From RPQJ01 sp963846315 (GTDB lineage: Bacteria > Pseudomonadota > Gammaproteobacteria > Steroidobacterales > Steroidobacteraceae): a DNA stretch of 64,000 nucleotides. Positions within the stretch are counted from its first letter, which is position 1; each line of letters starts with the position of its first letter. A program made the translations under genes and the position numbers. The stretch spans positions 1-64,000 of the forward strand of contig CAWJVM010000006.1 in assembly GCA_963846315.1 (NCBI GenBank), given 5' to 3'. Shown piece after piece: positions 15,749 through 25,335 of this stretch. The notes under the pieces are model-generated. The model searched no databases. It was not told the DNA's origin and worked only from the letters and a program-made list of their open reading frames with translations.

Positions 15749-18169
15749 ATGAGAACTTCGAAATTCCGAGCGGCGCGATCACTCGTGCCGTTCATTGCGC
15801 TATTCGCCTTGGGCGCCGGCATCGCCGGCTGCTCCGGTGACGATGGCAAAGATGGCGCGGCGGGCCCCTCGGGCGGCACGGGCGCAACCGGACCCGTGGG
15901 TCCGACCGGTCCTGCGGGCGCCACGGGCGCTCCGGGAGCGAGCACCAAGATCGAACCGCGCGAGTCCTGTGGCGTCTGCCACTCCGATGGCTCCTCCTTC
16001 GGCGTCAAGGAAATGCATGCCCTGGCCCCGCAGGTTGCCGTCAGCAACGTCGTCATCGCGCAAGGCGTGACCGACCCGACCGATCTGGTCGTGACCTTCA
16101 ATATGAAGGCGGACGGTGTGAATTTCACCACCTTGGCACTCGGCGCGGTCAGCACTGCGTACCAGTTCAACGGTACCTTGCGCAATCCCCTGAACGCGGC
16201 CGACGCGACCATCCCGGGCGATGTCGCGACACCGGTCACGATCGCTGGCGGTCCCAGCGGCAATTACACCATCACGATCGACGGTGGATTCACGGCCTAC
16301 GGCGCCGTCCCGTCGCGCTATCTCTTCCGGCCGGAAACGGTCTCGGGAGTCATTCCGCGAGTACGCGCCATCGTGATGGGCGAGTTTGCCGGGTCACCGG
16401 ACGACAGTCTGCTCAGCACGGCGGGATGCACGGGCTGTCACGGCAGCAACGGCAACGGCTTCCACTACGGCTATCCGTTGGACGGAAGGAACTGCACGGT
16501 ATGCCATGACGCGACCAACACGACCTATCCGCGTCTGGTCAGCATCGGCCACGGCATCCATAACTCGCACCTGATGCCGGCCGGCTCGTACGACCTGAAG
16601 ACGACCGACGGCAGCCGCACCTGGACCTACTCTGCCACGTACCCGACCTACATGACCAACTGCAACGTCTGCCACACGGCGAGCAGCGGGGCGCTGGCGA
16701 AAGTCAACACGATGCCGGTCACGGGCCCGGGTTGCTTGAGCTGCCACGGGTCGATGGAGAGCTGGGACTTCGCCGCCTCCGGCACGACGTTCCACGAGTC
16801 GATGGACGCAACGACGCCTTGCCAGGACTGCCACAGGGCGGGCGGTGTCGCGGCGACGATGACCAAGGTCACGGACTTCCACAACGGTCTCGAGACCGAG
16901 CGCGTCGGCATCATCTACGGCGGCGACGACCTTTCCGTCACGGAAGGCGCGAAGTTCAACTGGACGATCACCCAGGTCGTCGACAACCCGACGACGGGCA
17001 ATCTGGCGATCAGCTGGACGGCCGAGTTCCCGAAGGGCACGCCGATCAACCCGTGCAACACGACGGCGACCGCGACCGCGCCGGTGTTCTTCCCGTTTGG
17101 GCCGAATACCGCGGGCGAGGGCACGTTGAGCATGCTGCGCAGCTACGCGCAGGGCGATGACTACGTTCTGGGCCGGGCCAACGCGCCGGGCCAGGCCGCC
17201 GCGGTAAACCTGAGCACGACGAATACGACCTGCGCAGGCAACGTCGCGACCACGATCATCGCCCGCGACGACGTTCCGGCTGGAACGCGGGGCATCGTGG
17301 CCCTGCAGGGCAAGCCGCAGCTGCCGGTGCCGGCTGGCATGACGACCGCGCATTGGGCAGAACCGTTGATGTTCGTCCGCGTCCCGACCCCGACCTACGA
17401 GTTCGTCGTGGGCACCGGTGCGCCGGCGACTCCGCGCCGTGTCGTCGCCGACACCAAGGAGTGCCTCGGCTGCCACGTCGGCTCGCTCTATCAGCACGGC
17501 AATACCCGCGTTGACAACGTGACGATGTGCATCATCTGCCACAACTCGGCCTCTTCGGACCAGAACAACCGCACCCTGATGGGTGTCAGCGCGTCCGAAG
17601 CGTACGACGGCAATGCTGGCAAGACGTACGAGTTCAAGACCATGCTGCACGCCATCCACTCGGCGGGCGAAGGCCTGGCCCCGTTCGTGATCTACCGGAC
17701 CCGCGGCATCTATGCCTGGACGGCCGAAGGTAGCACCCTCCCGAACTGGCCCACCGGGGCGCCGACTTGCCGCAGCTCAGTCGACGCGGCGGCTCCCGCG
17801 CCTATGACGGGCTACCTCGTCTTCGGGGCGGATCCTGCAGTGAGTCAGTCGTGCCAGACGCACAACCTCTACCACCCGACCTATCCGCGGGACCCGAAGG
17901 AATGCGCGGCATGCCATGTTCCATCGTTCGACACGATCCCGGATCAGGCGGAGGCCGTGGCGACCACGCTCGACGCCGGCTCGATCGACTCGGGCACGGG
18001 CACGGGCGCGGTGTGGAAGAACCAGCTCGACGATACGCTGCAAGGCGCATCGGCGGCGGCCTGCACGAGCTGCCACAACACGACCGACACCCGGGGTCAT
18101 GCGTACCAGAATGGCTGGACGCCGCAGACCTTCGAGAATGGGCGTCAGACCATCCTCGACACGAAGTGA
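15749..18169 (+). CDS. Decahaem c-type cytochrome lipoprotein, OmcA/MtrC family
   Basis: Outer-surface electron-transfer protein of 806 residues. It has a signal peptide with a lipobox ending at Cys28, then a short collagen-like Gly-X-X run (about residues 37-65), then ten CXXCH haem sites: CGVCH (Cys74), CTGCH, CTVCH, CNVCH, CLSCH, CQDCH, CLGCH, CIICH, CAACH and CTSCH. Ten haems in two groups around beta-rich domains is the OmcA/MtrC plan used for reduction of metals or other extracellular acceptors. AGGGAG precedes the ATG. No MtrA/MtrB-type conduit is in the window, so its route for electrons is unknown. Two hairpins follow the gene. Confidence 0.9.
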   Translation: MRTSKFRAARSLVPFIALFALGAGIAGCSGDDGKDGAAGPSGGTGATGPVGPTGPAGATGAPGASTKIEPRESCGVCHSDGSSFGVKEMHALAPQVAVSNVVIAQGVTDPTDLVVTFNMKADGVNFTTLALGAVSTAYQFNGTLRNPLNAADATIPGDVATPVTIAGGPSGNYTITIDGGFTAYGAVPSRYLFRPETVSGVIPRVRAIVMGEFAGSPDDSLLSTAGCTGCHGSNGNGFHYGYPLDGRNCTVCHDATNTTYPRLVSIGHGIHNSHLMPAGSYDLKTTDGSRTWTYSATYPTYMTNCNVCHTASSGALAKVNTMPVTGPGCLSCHGSMESWDFAASGTTFHESMDATTPCQDCHRAGGVAATMTKVTDFHNGLETERVGIIYGGDDLSVTEGAKFNWTITQVVDNPTTGNLAISWTAEFPKGTPINPCNTTATATAPVFFPFGPNTAGEGTLSMLRSYAQGDDYVLGRANAPGQAAAVNLSTTNTTCAGNVATTIIARDDVPAGTRGIVALQGKPQLPVPAGMTTAHWAEPLMFVRVPTPTYEFVVGTGAPATPRRVVADTKECLGCHVGSLYQHGNTRVDNVTMCIICHNSASSDQNNRTLMGVSASEAYDGNAGKTYEFKTMLHAIHSAGEGLAPFVIYRTRGIYAWTAEGSTLPNWPTGAPTCRSSVDAAAPAPMTGYLVFGADPAVSQSCQTHNLYHPTYPRDPKECAACHVPSFDTIPDQAEAVATTLDAGSIDSGTGTGAVWKNQLDDTLQGASAAACTSCHNTTDTRGHAYQNGWTPQTFENGRQTILDTK

Positions 18170-18219
18170 GCTGAGGCTCACCTGACATGAGGCGAGCGGA
18201 GTGGGCTTTCGAGCCCACT
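18166..18219 (+). terminator. Two consecutive hairpins after the cytochrome gene
   Basis: A 6-nt perfect stem (18166-18171 with 18176-18181) is followed by an 8-nt perfect stem with a UUCG loop (18200-18207 with 18212-18219). Neither has a T run, so they may protect the 3' end or act with Rho rather than as simple terminators. Confidence 0.45.
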
Positions 18220-18292
18220 TCGCACCGCCTGACCCGATGACTGGAGTACTTGCCTTTAATTGAGACGACTGGGGTTGACTCCCCCTCTCGAC

Positions 18293-18330
18293 ACCCCTGC
18301 TTCGCCGAAAGGTGGGGCAGGGGTTTTTCT
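18293..18330 (+). terminator. Rho-independent terminator
   Basis: The arm ACCCCTGC at 18293-18300 pairs perfectly with 18317-18324 across a loop that can itself partly pair, and TTTTTCTT follows. It lies between the cytochrome and DUF808 genes and would stop read-through from the former. Confidence 0.75.
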
Positions 18331-18373
18331 TGGAACGTGCGAAACTGAGAGCCCAGCACGCCCAAGTGAATCC

Positions 18374-19321
18374 ATGGCCGGCGCCAGCCTCCTCGCCCTG
18401 CTCGACGACATCTCCAGCATCCTGGACGATGTTTCCGTCCTGGCCAAAGCGGCTACAAAGAAGACGGCCGGGGTGCTGGGTGACGACCTGGCGCTGAATG
18501 CGCAGCAGGTGGCGGGCGTCAAGGCGAACCGCGAACTGCCTGTCGTGTGGGCGGTGGCGAAGGGCTCCCTGCTCAACAAGGCGATCCTGGTCCCTGCCGC
18601 GCTGCTGATCAGCGCGATTGCGCCCTGGGCAATCGTGCCGCTGCTGATGGCGGGCGGCCTGTTTCTCTGCTACGAGGGCTTCGAGAAGATCTGGCACGCG
18701 CTGATGCATCGCGGGGAGCACGACCCGCACCGCAAGGAATTGCGCGACGCGCTCATCGACCCCGGGATCGACCTGGTCGCCGTCGAACGCGACAAGATCA
18801 AGGGTGCCGTGCGCACCGACTTCATCCTCTCGGCGGAGATCATCGTCATCACGCTCGGCACGGTGGGCACGGCCGCGTTCGGCGTCCGCGTGGCAGTGCT
18901 CGTGGGCATCGCGCTGCTCATGACCGTGGGCGTGTATGGCATCGTCGCGGGCATCGTCAAGCTCGACGACGCAGGCCTCTATCTCAGTCAGCGGACCGGC
19001 GACGGCGTGGGCCCGCGCTTTCTCCGAGCCTTTGGCCGCGGTGTCGTTGCCTTCGCGCCGTGGCTGATGAAGCTGCTGTCCGTCCTCGGCACTGCCGCGA
19101 TGTTCCTGGTCGGCGGCGGCATCCTGGCACATGGCATTCCGTGGTTCGAACACTGGATCAAATCCATCGCAGAACTCAGGATGGACGTTGTCGGAATGGA
19201 GTGGGTGTGGGCCGCAATGACACCGATCCTGGCCAACCTGGTCGTAGGGATCGTCGCCGGCGCATTCGCCGTAGTGCTGGTCGCCCTGTCGAGGAAGATC
19301 TTGCGTCGAGCCGCAGGGTAA
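18374..19321 (+). CDS. DUF808/YedI-family inner-membrane protein
   Basis: A 315-residue membrane protein whose N terminus (MAGASLLALLDDISSILDDV, then VLAKAATKKTAGVLGDDLALNA) matches the YedI/DUF808 family closely. At least six hydrophobic helices lie between about residues 70 and 305, and a GFEKIWHAL amphipathic segment follows the second. The biochemical role of the family is not established. I chose the ATG at 18374 because it begins the conserved domain; the upstream frame runs over a terminator. Single gene with its own upstream region. Confidence 0.88.
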   Translation: MAGASLLALLDDISSILDDVSVLAKAATKKTAGVLGDDLALNAQQVAGVKANRELPVVWAVAKGSLLNKAILVPAALLISAIAPWAIVPLLMAGGLFLCYEGFEKIWHALMHRGEHDPHRKELRDALIDPGIDLVAVERDKIKGAVRTDFILSAEIIVITLGTVGTAAFGVRVAVLVGIALLMTVGVYGIVAGIVKLDDAGLYLSQRTGDGVGPRFLRAFGRGVVAFAPWLMKLLSVLGTAAMFLVGGGILAHGIPWFEHWIKSIAELRMDVVGMEWVWAAMTPILANLVVGIVAGAFAVVLVALSRKILRRAAG

Positions 19322-19462
19322 CGTTCGTTCTCCTGCTGATGTACCCGTCCCCGCGCCGTTTTGCGGATGCAGCGGATGCGACGCGCCTGGGATGCGCGAC
19401 CCGCGACTGGATGCGAATACAGATCGGGTCCGGCTCATGCACGCCGGACCCGATCGCGGGCC

Positions 19463-19990
19463 TTACCGCAAGCGCTCGCCAGTGGCGTTCATGCATCCGG
19501 TCGGTGGGACGACGGCTCCCAGTTCATCGGTGAAGGAGACGACTGCCGAACTGGTCCAATGGTCGTCGTCCACCATTTCGATGTCCTGGTCCACCCGCCG
19601 GACGCCTCGCACGTACTTCGGCGTCGCGGGCGGGGTAACCACGCTGGTGAAATACACATAGGCCTCGAACACGTTGTAAAACGAGTGGCGCCCGGCCGGC
19701 TCCCAGTTGCCGAGGCCGCTGCTGCTCTGGCCGGGCTGGAACGTCGGATTGAAGGGCGTTTCGACCATGGTGCCACCCGCATTGAACGTCAGCCGGGACT
19801 TGAATGTCGCTGCTGACAACGGCACGCCGGTCGAGCACACATAGGGTGTGATGACCACCTGCCAGGTGCCCACAAGGGTCGCGGCCGACCGGCCGGGGCC
19901 ATGGTTCCTGTCGCCGGCCACCGCAGCGGGAGCGGCGCCGAGCAGGAGAACGGCAACGATGGCGAAATTACGAATTGTCGGCTTGTGCAT
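19463..19990 (-). CDS. Secreted protein of unknown function
   Basis: A 175-residue protein with a signal peptide (MHKPTIRNF, hydrophobic core, cleavage after AAVAG). The mature part starts with LVGTWQVVITPYVCSTG and has LTFNAGGTMVE, a lipocalin/START-like 'LxGTWxxxxT...TFNADGT' pattern seen in many small secreted bacterial beta-barrel proteins. GAGGGAAG lies before the ATG at 19990, and I prefer it to the longer frame. It is divergent from the esterase gene at 20116. Function unknown. Confidence 0.7.
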   Translation of the reverse strand: MHKPTIRNFAIVAVLLLGAAPAAVAGDRNHGPGRSAATLVGTWQVVITPYVCSTGVPLSAATFKSRLTFNAGGTMVETPFNPTFQPGQSSSGLGNWEPAGRHSFYNVFEAYVYFTSVVTPPATPKYVRGVRRVDQDIEMVDDDHWTSSAVVSFTDELGAVVPPTGCMNATGERLR

Positions 19991-20115
19991 TTGGCTTCCC
20001 TCGTTTAGCGACAGCGAGATGCCGTCACTTCGGGCAGTGACTCTCCCGACTGCGGTCCCGGCAGTCATTGTCGATTCCTGAATTGCCGTGAAATGTCCTG
20101 ATAGCATCGGCCCCG

Positions 20116-21090
20116 ATGCGAAATTCACTTCGTTGGGCCCTCACGGCGGCGCTCCTCGCGGTGGCCGTGCGTGCACTTCCAGGCGATTCACCGCCTCTTC
20201 CGGCCTTCACTGTGTCCGACCGCTTGCTGCCGGCCGATCCGATGCCCGAACGCCCGCTGCAGTGGTCGAACCCAGCGGTGACCGTGACCGACGTGGTCTA
20301 CGCGACGATTCCTTTCTTCCGCCCGCTGCACCTCGACCTGTACCGGCAGGTCGGTGACCCGGCGCCGCGGCCCTTGATCGTCTACGTGCATGGCGGTGGC
20401 TGGGCCCACGCCAACCCCCGGGTCGGCGCGGGCGTCGTCGACTTCCCCGTCGTGCTCGCCCACCTGGCCGAACGTGGCTATGTGGTGGCGTCGATCGAGT
20501 ACCGTTTCAGCGGCGAAGCACCCTTTCCCGCCCAGCTCGAGGACCTCCAGGCAGCGCTGCGCTTCCTGCGCGCGAACGCGGAGCGACTCGGAATCGACGG
20601 TACGCGAGTCGGGTTGTGGGGGATGTCGGCAGGTGCGCACCTGGCCGCGCTCAACGCGGTGAACTGCGCTGCCGGAACGTGCGTGCAGGGTTTCGTCGGC
20701 TGGTTCGGCGCGTACGACATGGCCAGTTACATGCACGAGATGCCCGACGACACGAACGTGAGGGCGCTCTTCCGCTGCGGGACGGATGCGTGCGCGGCTG
20801 AGGTCCTCGACCGGGCGAGCCCGATTCGCTACGTCGACCGGACCGACCCGCCGGTGCTGCTGGTCCACGGCCTGGACGACACGAACTCGCGCCCGTCGCA
20901 ATCCGAGCGCTTCGCCCAGCAGCTGCGCGCGGCAGGATCAACCGCGGAACTGATGCTGATCCCGGGAGCTCGACATGGACTCATCGGCGCGACCGAGGCA
21001 GCCACGAAGGATTCCGTGCGTCGCGCGCTGACGGCCACGTTCGAATTCTTCGACCGCGTACTGCATGACCCGCCAGCCACCACTCGCTGA
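20116..21090 (+). CDS. Secreted alpha/beta-hydrolase (HSL/BD-FAE-type esterase)
   Basis: A 324-residue esterase with a signal peptide. It has the oxyanion-hole motif VHGGGW at about residue 94, the nucleophile elbow GMSAG with Ser at about 177, a candidate Asp in HGLDDTNSRPSQ at about 255 and His in ARHGLIG at about 290. The pattern fits carboxylesterases acting on short acyl or carbohydrate esters. It is divergent from a small secreted protein and convergent with the CadC-like regulator. The substrate is unknown. Confidence 0.85.
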   Translation: MRNSLRWALTAALLAVAVRALPGDSPPLPAFTVSDRLLPADPMPERPLQWSNPAVTVTDVVYATIPFFRPLHLDLYRQVGDPAPRPLIVYVHGGGWAHANPRVGAGVVDFPVVLAHLAERGYVVASIEYRFSGEAPFPAQLEDLQAALRFLRANAERLGIDGTRVGLWGMSAGAHLAALNAVNCAAGTCVQGFVGWFGAYDMASYMHEMPDDTNVRALFRCGTDACAAEVLDRASPIRYVDRTDPPVLLVHGLDDTNSRPSQSERFAQQLRAAGSTAELMLIPGARHGLIGATEAATKDSVRRALTATFEFFDRVLHDPPATTR

Positions 21091-21104
21091 CGGCGCCGAA
21101 GTCC

Positions 21105-23051
21105 TCAGGCCAGCCCGATCTTGCGTGCGACCGCTCGGACGCGCGGCTCGCTGCGAATCGGATCGAGGGCAGGATCCACATTGATGTAGCCGATCATCTG
21201 CGAGCCATCATCGACCGCGCGCTCGAGCGCAGCAAGTGCCCGGTCACGCTCGCCGAGTGCAAGGTGAAGCAGCGCGACGTCGAAACTGACCCCGAATCCT
21301 TTGGCGCCCTCGCTGACGGCGAAAGCGAGTTCCCTGCGCGCGCCGTCCAGGTTCCCGACGAGTGCATAGGCCCGGCCGAGGTTCGAGTACGAACCCGGGG
21401 CCGGCTCGTTGCGTCCTTCGAGCAAGCGGACGACGGCCTCGGCGTCACCTTGCGCCACCAGCACGCGCGCGAGGAACTGCCGTGCCAGCACCACGCCGGG
21501 CGCGGACTCGAGCACGGCGCTGAGCTGGCGCCGGGCGGCGTCGAACTGGCGCATGTGATAGCGCATGAACCCACCGAGCGCCATGAACCCGACGGCCGAC
21601 GGCTCAATCGCCTGGGCGCGGCCGATGTAATCGATCGCATTCGCGGCGGTTCCGCTTTGAATCGTGTTTAACGCCAGGTACGCGTATGCCCAAGCGGTAT
21701 TCGGCTCGATCGCCAGAGCCTCGCGGTAGAGACGCTGCCCCGCAGCCCAGTCATGGTCGACCTGCGTCTTCACGTGACCCAGCGCCACGAGCGCGGACGG
21801 CAGTTTTGGGTCGATGGCCAGCGCCTCCTGTGCGGCCGCGCGAGCCTGCTCGAATGCCTCCCGCGGCGGAATCAGCGCGAACGTGCCGGACAGGGCCCAT
21901 GCTTCGGAAAGCCCGGTGATCGCGAGCGCGAACTGCGGATCGCGTGCAATCGCGGCCTGCAAAAACTCGCGCGCCCGCTGCACGCCTTCCGGGCTGCGAC
22001 GCTCGAGGTGGTAACGGCCGTTCGCATACAGCTGCCAGGCTTCCGGATCCGCCGTGCTGTGCTGCATCAAGCGTCGGCGCGTGTCGCCAGGCACCTCGAC
22101 CGCGAGCGCGCTCACCAGTTGCGTGACGAGCGCATCCTGCACGGCAAAGAAGTCGCTGAGCTTGTCCGTGTAGCTGCCAGCCCACAGCGACTCCCCGGTG
22201 GCCACGTCCAGCAACCGCGCAGTCAGACGCACGTTGTCCTGCTGGATCTGCACGTAGCCGTCGACGACAGCCGCCACGGCGAGGTCGCGTCCCGCCTGCA
22301 ATGGGTCCTGCTCGGGCGCGGTGAAGCGACGCACCGAACTCAGCGGCTTCACCACGACGCCCGGCAGCGCGCTCAACCGGTTGATCAGCAACTCCGCCAC
22401 GCCGATCTCGATGGCCTCGTTGCGCGAAGTCGAGAGCAGCGGCTTGAACGGCAGCACGGCGATGGACGCAGGCAGGCGCGACGAGGGCTTCGGCCGCAGC
22501 CACCACACCGCACCCGCCGCAACGACAACCGCCGCGGCACCCGCGCTACCAAGCAACACTCGCCGCGAAACGACGTTCGATACCGGGGCAACCACCGACT
22601 GAATGGTTGCCGTATCGCCCGGAGGAATCGTCAGCGGGTCCTGCGCGGACGATGGCAGCGACGCTGCCTGCAATGCAGGGTCCGGTTCCGGCACGACATC
22701 CGTGACAGGCTGCGCATCGCCCACGAACTGGTAACCACGTCCGGCAATGGTGGCGATGAATTGCGGCGCCTCGCGGGAATCGCCCAGCACCCGGCGCAGC
22801 GTCGAGATCGCCTGCGTGAGGTTGTTTTCCTCCACGACCATGTGCGGCCAGACGGTATCCATCAACTCGCGCTTGGTGACCATGCGGTCGCGGCAGGTCA
22901 GCAGTAACGCAAGCACGTCGAACGCGCGGCCCGACAACACGATCGAGTCGTGCCCGTGACCACTCAGGCGACGCCGCGCCAGGTCGAGCGTAAACCCCGC
23001 AAAGCGGTAAGCGCGGGCCGGCTGTGGTTGCATGGACCTCCCTGTCGGCAT
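21105..23051 (-). CDS. CadC/ToxR-like membrane regulator with TPR sensor domain
   Basis: A 648-residue one-component regulator. A winged-helix DNA-binding domain (about residues 14-110) has YRFAGFTLDLARRRL, the recognition region ENNLTQAISTLRRVLGD and the terminal GRGYQFVG. A membrane helix follows at about 177-198. A TolB-like segment (SIAVLPFKPL, then RLLDVATGESLWAGSYTDKLSDFF) precedes TPR repeats at about 370-630. This architecture is common in Xanthomonadales-type genomes, with the ligand undefined. An alternative start is the Met seven codons later. It is divergent from the delta-60-repeat protein and may regulate it, but no operator was identified. Confidence 0.85.
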   Translation of the reverse strand: MPTGRSMQPQPARAYRFAGFTLDLARRRLSGHGHDSIVLSGRAFDVLALLLTCRDRMVTKRELMDTVWPHMVVEENNLTQAISTLRRVLGDSREAPQFIATIAGRGYQFVGDAQPVTDVVPEPDPALQAASLPSSAQDPLTIPPGDTATIQSVVAPVSNVVSRRVLLGSAGAAAVVVAAGAVWWLRPKPSSRLPASIAVLPFKPLLSTSRNEAIEIGVAELLINRLSALPGVVVKPLSSVRRFTAPEQDPLQAGRDLAVAAVVDGYVQIQQDNVRLTARLLDVATGESLWAGSYTDKLSDFFAVQDALVTQLVSALAVEVPGDTRRRLMQHSTADPEAWQLYANGRYHLERRSPEGVQRAREFLQAAIARDPQFALAITGLSEAWALSGTFALIPPREAFEQARAAAQEALAIDPKLPSALVALGHVKTQVDHDWAAGQRLYREALAIEPNTAWAYAYLALNTIQSGTAANAIDYIGRAQAIEPSAVGFMALGGFMRYHMRQFDAARRQLSAVLESAPGVVLARQFLARVLVAQGDAEAVVRLLEGRNEPAPGSYSNLGRAYALVGNLDGARRELAFAVSEGAKGFGVSFDVALLHLALGERDRALAALERAVDDGSQMIGYINVDPALDPIRSEPRVRAVARKIGLA

Positions 23052-23197
23052 GGACCCGTCGTTCTGCGGGCTCGCGGCCGTCTTCTCACAAGTATTCAGA
23101 TCGTTTCACCGGCACTCGTGGAGTTCGCAGCGCGCGATGCAGATGCTACACCCGCGCCCAAGTCGAGGCGCGACCTGGCATGTCGAGGGAGAGCCGG

Positions 23198-25297
23198 ATG
23201 GACAGACCCGCAAAATGCATCGGCGCGATGACGCTGGCGTCCGTGCTTTCGTTATGTTGCATTGCAGCGGCAAGTGCCGCCACTGGCGAGATCGACGTGC
23301 GCTTTGGCACTCATGGGCATCTCGACGTCGACGACACTTATAACTCCGTCGTATTGGAGCAGCCGGACGGCCTGTTGCAGGTGATCGGGCAACCAATGGG
23401 TGAAACGGGTGGCGCTTTCAATCAGCTCTCGATCCGCCGGTACCGCTCGAACGGCCAGTTGGACGAATCGTTCGGGCAAGCGGGTCGGATGGTCGTGCCG
23501 ATGCCCGCGGGCCCCGCAGAAGGCGATGCGTGGCTCGGCGCTGCCGCGCGGCAACCCGACGGCAAAATACTGGTGGCGGGCGCTGGCGCGGTCGGCAACA
23601 GCCCGTGGGGGCGATACGTCGCCCGCCTCGACTCGGACGGAAACCTGGACCCGACCTTTGGCGTCGGTGGCGTGGTCGACGGAGGCTATGCGGGCTACGG
23701 CTTGGACGGTTGGGGACCGGGATACAGCGCTCTGCTCGTGTTGCCGACTGGTGACATTCTCGCCGTCATTGACGACCAGGGCACCCGATTCATCGATCGC
23801 TTCAACCCCTCCGGCATACGGGTTGCCAGCAGTCCGATCGATGCGGCGCCAGTGGCCATGGCGCCGCAGGGTCCGGACGAAGCCATTCTCCTCACGCGGA
23901 AGGCCGGCGCTGCCAGCGTACAGCGCCTCCGCCGCGATGGCAGCCTTGACCCGAATTTCGGGCAGGGCGGCCAGACGGTCCTGCCAGGCATGGACCCGGC
24001 GATCGTAACGGTCGGTGCCGCCGATGCTCGCGTGATCGTTTGCGGCAGTACCGGCATCCAGCGCCTCACGGCGGATGGACGCGCCGACGTCTCATTTGGC
24101 ACCGACGGCAACGGGCTCGTGAAATTCGATGGCCGGTCGGCGCCGATTGCCTCGCGATGTGACGGCCTGGCACGGGACCCCGATGGCCGCATCCTCGCCC
24201 TCGCCAGCGACGTGCAAGGCACTTTCGCCGTGTCCCATCGCACCTACGTCCTCGGACTTACGAACGACGGCGCGGCGGATGCACGCCTCGGCGCGGGAGC
24301 CGGATTCGTACCGATCCGCGGCCTGGTACCGCCGAGAACGCAGTGGCGGGGCAATGCCCTGCACCTGGCGCAGGGGCGCAACGCAACCATGGTCTGGAGT
24401 GTTACCTCGTTCCACCAGAAGCGCGTGGTCGTGGAGTCCATCGACCTGGGCCGCGCCACGACTCGCAGTGCGGTAGGTCTGCCGTACTGGGGCCTGCGAA
24501 TCAGCGAAAAGGCCGGCACGCACGAACTGCGGGTGGTTCGCAGCGGCAGTCCGGCGGGTGCTGCCAGCATTCGCTTCGAGACCATCGCGGGCACGACGAC
24601 GGTCGGCGACTTTGCCTCGACCAGCGGACAGTTGCACTGGGCCGATGGCGACGACGACGCGAAGACGATTCGCGTGCCCATCACCGACGACAACGAAAGC
24701 GAGGGCGAGGAGAGTTTTCGTCTGCGGCTGTTCGATGCGACGGGCGTAGATGCCCCGGCTGAACCGTTGACGATCACGATCGTGGACGACGACGCGCTGC
24801 GGGATCTGCGCTTTGGCGACCGCAAGATCACGTGGACCAGCGGGCCCAGTATTCCTTACTCATCGTGGCCCAGGTGGAAGCTGCACCTCGACACTGCAAC
24901 GGCGGGCCCGGTCACTACCTATTTCTACTTCACCAACGGCATGGACTCGTGCTGCGCAGGCCAGGTGCAGTGGGCGGCGGGCGCGACCGGCTCGCAGACG
25001 ATCGCGCCGTTCGCGGGAGAACCACTCGGCAGCCTGTACTGGGTTGTGCTGCTGGATGACTGGTGGAACCCGACGGGTCCCGAGGCGTCGGTAGAGGTCG
25101 TGATCGACCCGACGCCGTCCGTCACCCCGCCGCGCGCCGAGCCGGGCTCGAGTCCGGGTTCGGGTGGCAGGAGCGGCGGCGGCGCATTCGATGGGTCTGT
25201 AGCTGTCGTACTGCTGTTCGCGGCAGTGCTGGCCACGAATGGCAGGCGGCGGGTTCCTTTCGCGGTGAAAGCAGACTGTGATCCGGTAAGATCCTGA
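23198..25297 (+). CDS. Delta-60-repeat / Calx-beta surface protein
   Basis: A 699-residue exported protein with a signal peptide ending near AASAA. At least five delta-60-type repeats carry the L/V-D-x-x-F-G-x-x-G core (IDVRFGTHG, LDESFGQAG, LDPTFGVGG, LDPNFGQGG, ADVSFGTDG) between about residues 30 and 330. A Calx-beta domain follows at about 480-590 (EGEESFRLRLFD, then ITIVDDD). The end has a Gly/Ser-rich linker, SGGG, a hydrophobic helix and an RRR cluster, a tripartite tail like GlyGly-CTERM sorting signals. The ATG follows GGGAGAG. Likely surface-anchored; role unknown. Confidence 0.82.
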   Translation: MDRPAKCIGAMTLASVLSLCCIAAASAATGEIDVRFGTHGHLDVDDTYNSVVLEQPDGLLQVIGQPMGETGGAFNQLSIRRYRSNGQLDESFGQAGRMVVPMPAGPAEGDAWLGAAARQPDGKILVAGAGAVGNSPWGRYVARLDSDGNLDPTFGVGGVVDGGYAGYGLDGWGPGYSALLVLPTGDILAVIDDQGTRFIDRFNPSGIRVASSPIDAAPVAMAPQGPDEAILLTRKAGAASVQRLRRDGSLDPNFGQGGQTVLPGMDPAIVTVGAADARVIVCGSTGIQRLTADGRADVSFGTDGNGLVKFDGRSAPIASRCDGLARDPDGRILALASDVQGTFAVSHRTYVLGLTNDGAADARLGAGAGFVPIRGLVPPRTQWRGNALHLAQGRNATMVWSVTSFHQKRVVVESIDLGRATTRSAVGLPYWGLRISEKAGTHELRVVRSGSPAGAASIRFETIAGTTTVGDFASTSGQLHWADGDDDAKTIRVPITDDNESEGEESFRLRLFDATGVDAPAEPLTITIVDDDALRDLRFGDRKITWTSGPSIPYSSWPRWKLHLDTATAGPVTTYFYFTNGMDSCCAGQVQWAAGATGSQTIAPFAGEPLGSLYWVVLLDDWWNPTGPEASVEVVIDPTPSVTPPRAEPGSSPGSGGRSGGGAFDGSVAVVLLFAAVLATNGRRRVPFAVKADCDPVRS

Positions 25298-25335
25298 CGG
25301 AACGAGTCGCGCACCTGATCATCAGGGAGCAGAAC

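Noticed and set aside
16394..17659. Minus-strand open frame opposite the decahaem cytochrome
   Set aside because: The plus strand holds ten haem motifs; the minus frame is compositional noise.
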